A stretch of DNA of 64,000 bases from Paenibacillus tundrae (GTDB lineage: Bacteria; Bacillota; Bacilli; Paenibacillales; Paenibacillaceae): the NCBI RefSeq assembly GCF_036884255.1, contig NZ_CP145605.1, positions 4,588,001 through 4,652,000 on the forward strand, written 5' to 3'. How positions within the stretch are numbered: position 1 is the first letter of the stretch; every line of letters begins with the position of its first letter. The notes beneath the pieces are model-generated. The model did no database searches and was not told the DNA's origin. It saw nothing but the letters and a program-made list of their open reading frames with translations. Positions 61,166 through 64,000 of the stretch are shown in pieces. Both the position numbers and the translations under genes were made by a program.

Positions 61166-61795
61166 ATGGGAATACACACGTACTTCAGATCTCTGAATGA
61201 TCTAGAACGCATTATCCGAACGCCAGGCAAATTCAAGTTTGAGGAACACAGCGTGTCCGCACATTCATGGAAGGTCGTGCAATACGCCAAAACGCTCGCC
61301 GATATTGAAGAACAGAACGGCGTAGCTATTGATTGGAAAAAGCTTTACGAGATCACCAGCAGCCATGATTACGGCGAGATTTTCATTGGAGATATCAAAA
61401 CTCCGGTTAAGCATTATTCACTTGAGCTTCGTGCGATGCTGCAGCAAGTCGAGGAAGGTATGGTTGAGCATTTTATCAACGAGAACATTCCCGAAGAGTT
61501 CCAAGCCATATTCCGCCGTCAACTGCGTGAAGGTAAAGATCAATCTGTTGAAGGGCTTATTCTTGAAGTTGCCGACAAGATGGATCAGGTATATGAAGCC
61601 TTTGCAGAATTACAACGGGGAAATACGGAGAAAGAATTCATTGTGATGTATCGCTATGCCCTGATCAAAATCAAGAACATTGACCTTCATTGTGTTCACT
61701 ACTTCCTCCATCACATCCTCCCCGACATTATTCAAGAAGGCATCCGTTCCCCGATTGATATTCGCAAAATAACTGAAGAAGCACTCGCCGAATAA
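61166..61795 (+). CDS. HD-domain phosphohydrolase (YfbR/5'-deoxynucleotidase-like)
   Basis: 209 residues. HD-domain ligands: H in EEHSVSAHSWKV (EHS...H), HD in TSSHDYGEIFIGDIKTPVKH, and D in LEVADKMDQVYEA. This spacing is that of the YfbR-type 5'-deoxynucleotidases. The specificity is inferred. The ATG at 61166 is chosen; an ATG four codons earlier is possible, the AAAGGA lying 11 nt from the former. Its stop abuts the stop of the response regulator gene on the other strand with no gap. Confidence 0.85.
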   Translation: MGIHTYFRSLNDLERIIRTPGKFKFEEHSVSAHSWKVVQYAKTLADIEEQNGVAIDWKKLYEITSSHDYGEIFIGDIKTPVKHYSLELRAMLQQVEEGMVEHFINENIPEEFQAIFRRQLREGKDQSVEGLILEVADKMDQVYEAFAELQRGNTEKEFIVMYRYALIKIKNIDLHCVHYFLHHILPDIIQEGIRSPIDIRKITEEALAE

Positions 61796-62605
61796 TCAGC
61801 TCAAGTCGCCATGGCTCTCATGATCCAGGGACAGAGCTTTTTTTCGTTCTGCACACTGTTGCCGATATTCACTTGGATATACCCCTGTTTTATTTTTGAA
61901 AATACGGCTGAAATAATGAGAGTCCGCGTAGCCAACGGCTTTGCCTATCGATTGAATGTCCAGGTTCTGATGCGCAACGAGCAACCGCTTCGCTTCGTTA
62001 ATTCTCAGCCCTGTCATATATTTGAGCGGAGTTTCGCCCGTTACTTTTTTGAAACACTTACCTAGATAATCCACGCTAAAGTGCATCTGTCCCGCCATAT
62101 CCTGAAGGCTGATCTCGTGCATGTAATGCTGCTTCACGTACAGTTTGACCGCCTCTGCAATATCCTCTGGCTTCCTCTGTTCGTCCACAGCCGCACTAAC
62201 ATGCGTGAGAGAATCAACTACATTCCCAAGCTTGAGTTCCATCGCGTCCAGCAGTCCACGAATCTGGTCTTCCGAGATCGGCTTGAGCAAATAATCCTCC
62301 ACCTTATAGCTGATCGCCTGACGTGCATACTCAAATTCATGATGACCGCTGAGGATTACAATTTTCACTTGAGGATAGGCAAAATACAGATGCTTCGCCA
62401 GTTCTAATCCATTCATCACGGGCATCTGAATATCGGTGACGACAAGATCAGGAACCGTCTGTTCGATCAATTGCAGTGCCTCCTGCCCATTCCTCGCTTC
62501 GCCAATTACCTCGAATCGTGTACCCAGCTCACTGAACTTTCGCGACACATTACGGCGGATCAGTGCTTCATCCTCCACAATAATGGTTCTGTAGTTAACC
62601 GTCAT
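61796..62605 (-). CDS. YesN-type response regulator, AraC-like DNA-binding
   Basis: 269 residues. The receiver domain (about 1-120) has phospho-acceptor D58 in VTDIQMPVMNG and the K of YLLKPIS. An unrelated helical linker leads to a C-terminal AraC-type double helix-turn-helix (HYMHEISLQDMAGQMHFSVD then LGKCFKKVTGETPLKYM, and IQSIGKAVGYADSHYFSRIF). Paenibacillus has many such pairs that control sugar-uptake operons. The start is ATG at 62605 with AAAGGAG 9-10 nt upstream, one base after the kinase stop. Its target operon is not visible in the window. Confidence 0.92.
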   Translation of the reverse strand: MTVNYRTIIVEDEALIRRNVSRKFSELGTRFEVIGEARNGQEALQLIEQTVPDLVVTDIQMPVMNGLELAKHLYFAYPQVKIVILSGHHEFEYARQAISYKVEDYLLKPISEDQIRGLLDAMELKLGNVVDSLTHVSAAVDEQRKPEDIAEAVKLYVKQHYMHEISLQDMAGQMHFSVDYLGKCFKKVTGETPLKYMTGLRINEAKRLLVAHQNLDIQSIGKAVGYADSHYFSRIFKNKTGVYPSEYRQQCAERKKALSLDHESHGDLS

Positions 62606-62606
62606 T

Positions 62607-64000
62607 TCAGCCACGCTCCTTTCGAATAGAACCACCCACGGTAATTCTGACCCCGCCGTTAAGCCTATTCTCGATGTGCATCTGCGCCTTAGAGCCATAC
62701 CACAATTTCAGTCGTATCCAAATATTCCTCAGCCCCATGCCGTTAATCGCAAGATCAGGAATACGCTCCCATTCCTCTGAAGATGCAATATACGCTTGTA
62801 TGGATGTTAATACCTCTGGCTCCATGCCCGGTCCGTTGTCTTCAACGATAATCCGCCAGGTTTCTTCCGCTTCGTTCAACTCTCCTCCAACATACAGCTT
62901 CCATGGAGGTGAATCGCCTAGTCCATATTTGATGGTGTTCTCCAATAAGGGTTGGATCAGCAGCATGGGAATACGTATATGGTGCATGGCCTCTGGAATA
63001 TGAAACGTATAATGCAGATCCTCTTCGAACCGAATCTTCATACACTCCAAATACCGCTCGCAATAATTCATCTCCTCTGATAAGGTCACCCCTTCAGGGT
63101 TAGGTGCTGAGATATAACGAAGCATCGCTGTAATATGACCACAAAAAGCAACGATCTGGTCATTCATGCCCTCTTCGGCCATGATGCTGATATTCGTGAT
63201 GTTATTGTAAAGGAAGTGAGGATTCATCTGGGATTGCAACGCGAATAAACGCGTATCCGTTTCCTGCGACTTGAGAGCAAGCATATCCTGGAAGGACTGC
63301 ATAAGCTGTTGATTCAATCGAACAAATGTATCGTTCAGTTCATCCATCTCGCGGATGGAGCTTGGATGATCCAGCTTGAACAAATGACCCGAATCCTGGC
63401 CTGTGGCGAGGTCTTGTACACCGATCTTTTGAATGATGCGCTGTAGCCGATGCAGGGGTAACGTGACTCTTTTGGAGATCAGATACGATAACACGAGAAT
63501 GAGCAATAACATGCCTAACGTAGCGCCTATAAATAGCGTAGCCATTCGGTTCAGGCTCACGAACAACGATTGCTTCGATTGTGTCACGATCACTGTCCAG
63601 CCCGTTTCGGCTGAGGTCATGTATGTCATCATCTGAGGAGAGTTGCTGTCCGTGTGGACGACCTCTTGCATTTCTCCTGGTGGGTACTGTCCCGTGCGAA
63701 TCATAGCTAGATCCTCTGAACTAATCATCATTGTTGCCTCAACATCCTCCGAGGAAGAGCGGGAGAAGGGGTACAGTAACGATCCTCGCTCATCGATTAC
63801 ATCAATATGCAGCTCTTCATTCCCAGCCTGTATTTCATGTAGATAGTTGAACATCGTCTGAGCATCCTGCAAAATTTCGACGACGCCTTGGCTAACGTAA
63901 TTCCCGTTCTTGTACACACGTGTAAGTGAGACATATCGGCTATCCGACTCTCCTTCACCTGTAGGCATGGGCAGACTGCCTCCATCTAACATCGTGATAA
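62607..64000 (-). CDS. YesM-type sensor histidine kinase, N-terminus outside window
   Basis: The frame is open to the right edge, 464 residues visible, lacking the first membrane segment and part of the outer sensor domain. Visible: the end of a dCache-like sensor (up to about residue 135), a membrane segment (ATLFIGATLGMLLLILVLSY), a HAMP domain, the His_kinase box LFALQSQMNPHFLYNNITNI with its phospho-His, and an HATPase with LLIQPLLENTIKYGLG, IIVEDNGPGM and GMGLRNIWIRL. Pairs with the response regulator 1 nt downstream. The signal is unknown. Confidence 0.92.
   Translation of the reverse strand, partial: ITMLDGGSLPMPTGEGESDSRYVSLTRVYKNGNYVSQGVVEILQDAQTMFNYLHEIQAGNEELHIDVIDERGSLLYPFSRSSSEDVEATMMISSEDLAMIRTGQYPPGEMQEVVHTDSNSPQMMTYMTSAETGWTVIVTQSKQSLFVSLNRMATLFIGATLGMLLLILVLSYLISKRVTLPLHRLQRIIQKIGVQDLATGQDSGHLFKLDHPSSIREMDELNDTFVRLNQQLMQSFQDMLALKSQETDTRLFALQSQMNPHFLYNNITNISIMAEEGMNDQIVAFCGHITAMLRYISAPNPEGVTLSEEMNYCERYLECMKIRFEEDLHYTFHIPEAMHHIRIPMLLIQPLLENTIKYGLGDSPPWKLYVGGELNEAEETWRIIVEDNGPGMEPEVLTSIQAYIASSEEWERIPDLAINGMGLRNIWIRLKLWYGSKAQMHIENRLNGGVRITVGGSIRKERG

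Noticed and set aside
1..64000. tRNA, rRNA, CRISPR, prophage, toxin-antitoxin or restriction systems
   Set aside because: None seen on either strand: no tRNA-like GGTTCGAATCC contexts, no regular short repeat arrays, no transposase or integrase frames.

Overview
The window is a piece of a Paenibacillus-type chromosome (Bacillota, endospore-forming, GC about 45-47 %). The evidence is the Bacillus-like backbone gene order yqeG-yqeH-aroE-yhbY-nadD-yqeK-rsfS-yqeM ... comER/comEA-comEB-comEC ... holA-rpsT-gpr-spoIIP-yqxA-lepA-hemW-hrcA-grpE-dnaK-dnaJ ... prmA-rsmE-mtaB, together with AddB, a T-box leader on leuS, a CIRCE operator, sporulation genes and YesM/YesN-type two-component genes. Most genes are on the minus strand, so the backbone reads from right to left. 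I see no tRNA, rRNA, CRISPR array, prophage or complete insertion sequence.

Layout, left to right. 1-3.1 kb: 3'-truncated addB. 3.3-6.7 kb: an RlmI-like rRNA methyltransferase, a tandem pair of long-hairpin repeats, a Na/Pi cotransporter and a Nudix hydrolase. 6.8-10.8 kb: mtaB, rsmE, a site-2 protease and prmA. 11-12 kb: an operon of three small proteins, one of them YfhD-like and too short for most gene callers. 12.2-17.2 kb: the heat-shock operon hrcA-grpE-dnaK-dnaJ with a perfect CIRCE. 17.4-24.8 kb: a GNAT acetyltransferase, hemW, lepA, a YqxA-like gene, spoIIP, gpr (with a good sigma-G promoter) and rpsT. 25-31 kb: holA, then an ECF sigma/anti-sigma pair with a sigma-X-like promoter, a small helical protein and a large RCC1-like/stalk-domain secreted protein; these last four lie between holA and comEC, unlike in B. 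subtilis. 31.2-36.7 kb: competence genes comEC, comEB, comEA and, divergently, comER. 36.7-40.5 kb: leuS with its T-box leader and a kinase-like phosphotransferase. 40.6-47.2 kb: the yqeG-to-yqeM ribosome-assembly/NAD/shikimate cluster, with cvfB inserted. 47.3-51.7 kb: a MoxR ATPase / DUF58 / transglutaminase trio. 51.9-53.8 kb: spoVAC-spoVAD-spoVAE. 54-57 kb: an M42 peptidase, tiny membrane proteins and a YdjM-like protein. 57.2-61 kb: anaerobic nitrite module nirB-nirD-nirC behind an Fnr/Rex-type palindrome at -41.5. 61.2-64 kb: an HD-domain phosphohydrolase and a YesN/YesM-type two-component system that runs off the right edge.

I did not find a clear new defence, mobile or biosynthetic system. 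The most unusual material is non-coding: (i) a structured repeat whose long hairpin arms differ between copies yet stay self-complementary (4.8-5.1 kb and 41.5 kb); (ii) a roughly 195-bp MITE-like element and a relative, plus solo ends (9.1, 26.2, 34.2, 35.7, 55.6 and 57.25 kb); (iii) two tandem 47-nt hairpins between lepA and hemW that share an identical 23-nt loop on non-identical 12-bp stems; (iv) palindromes sitting exactly on the lepA and hrcA promoters. All positions were read by eye; family assignments rest on motif recognition and gene order, not on database searches.
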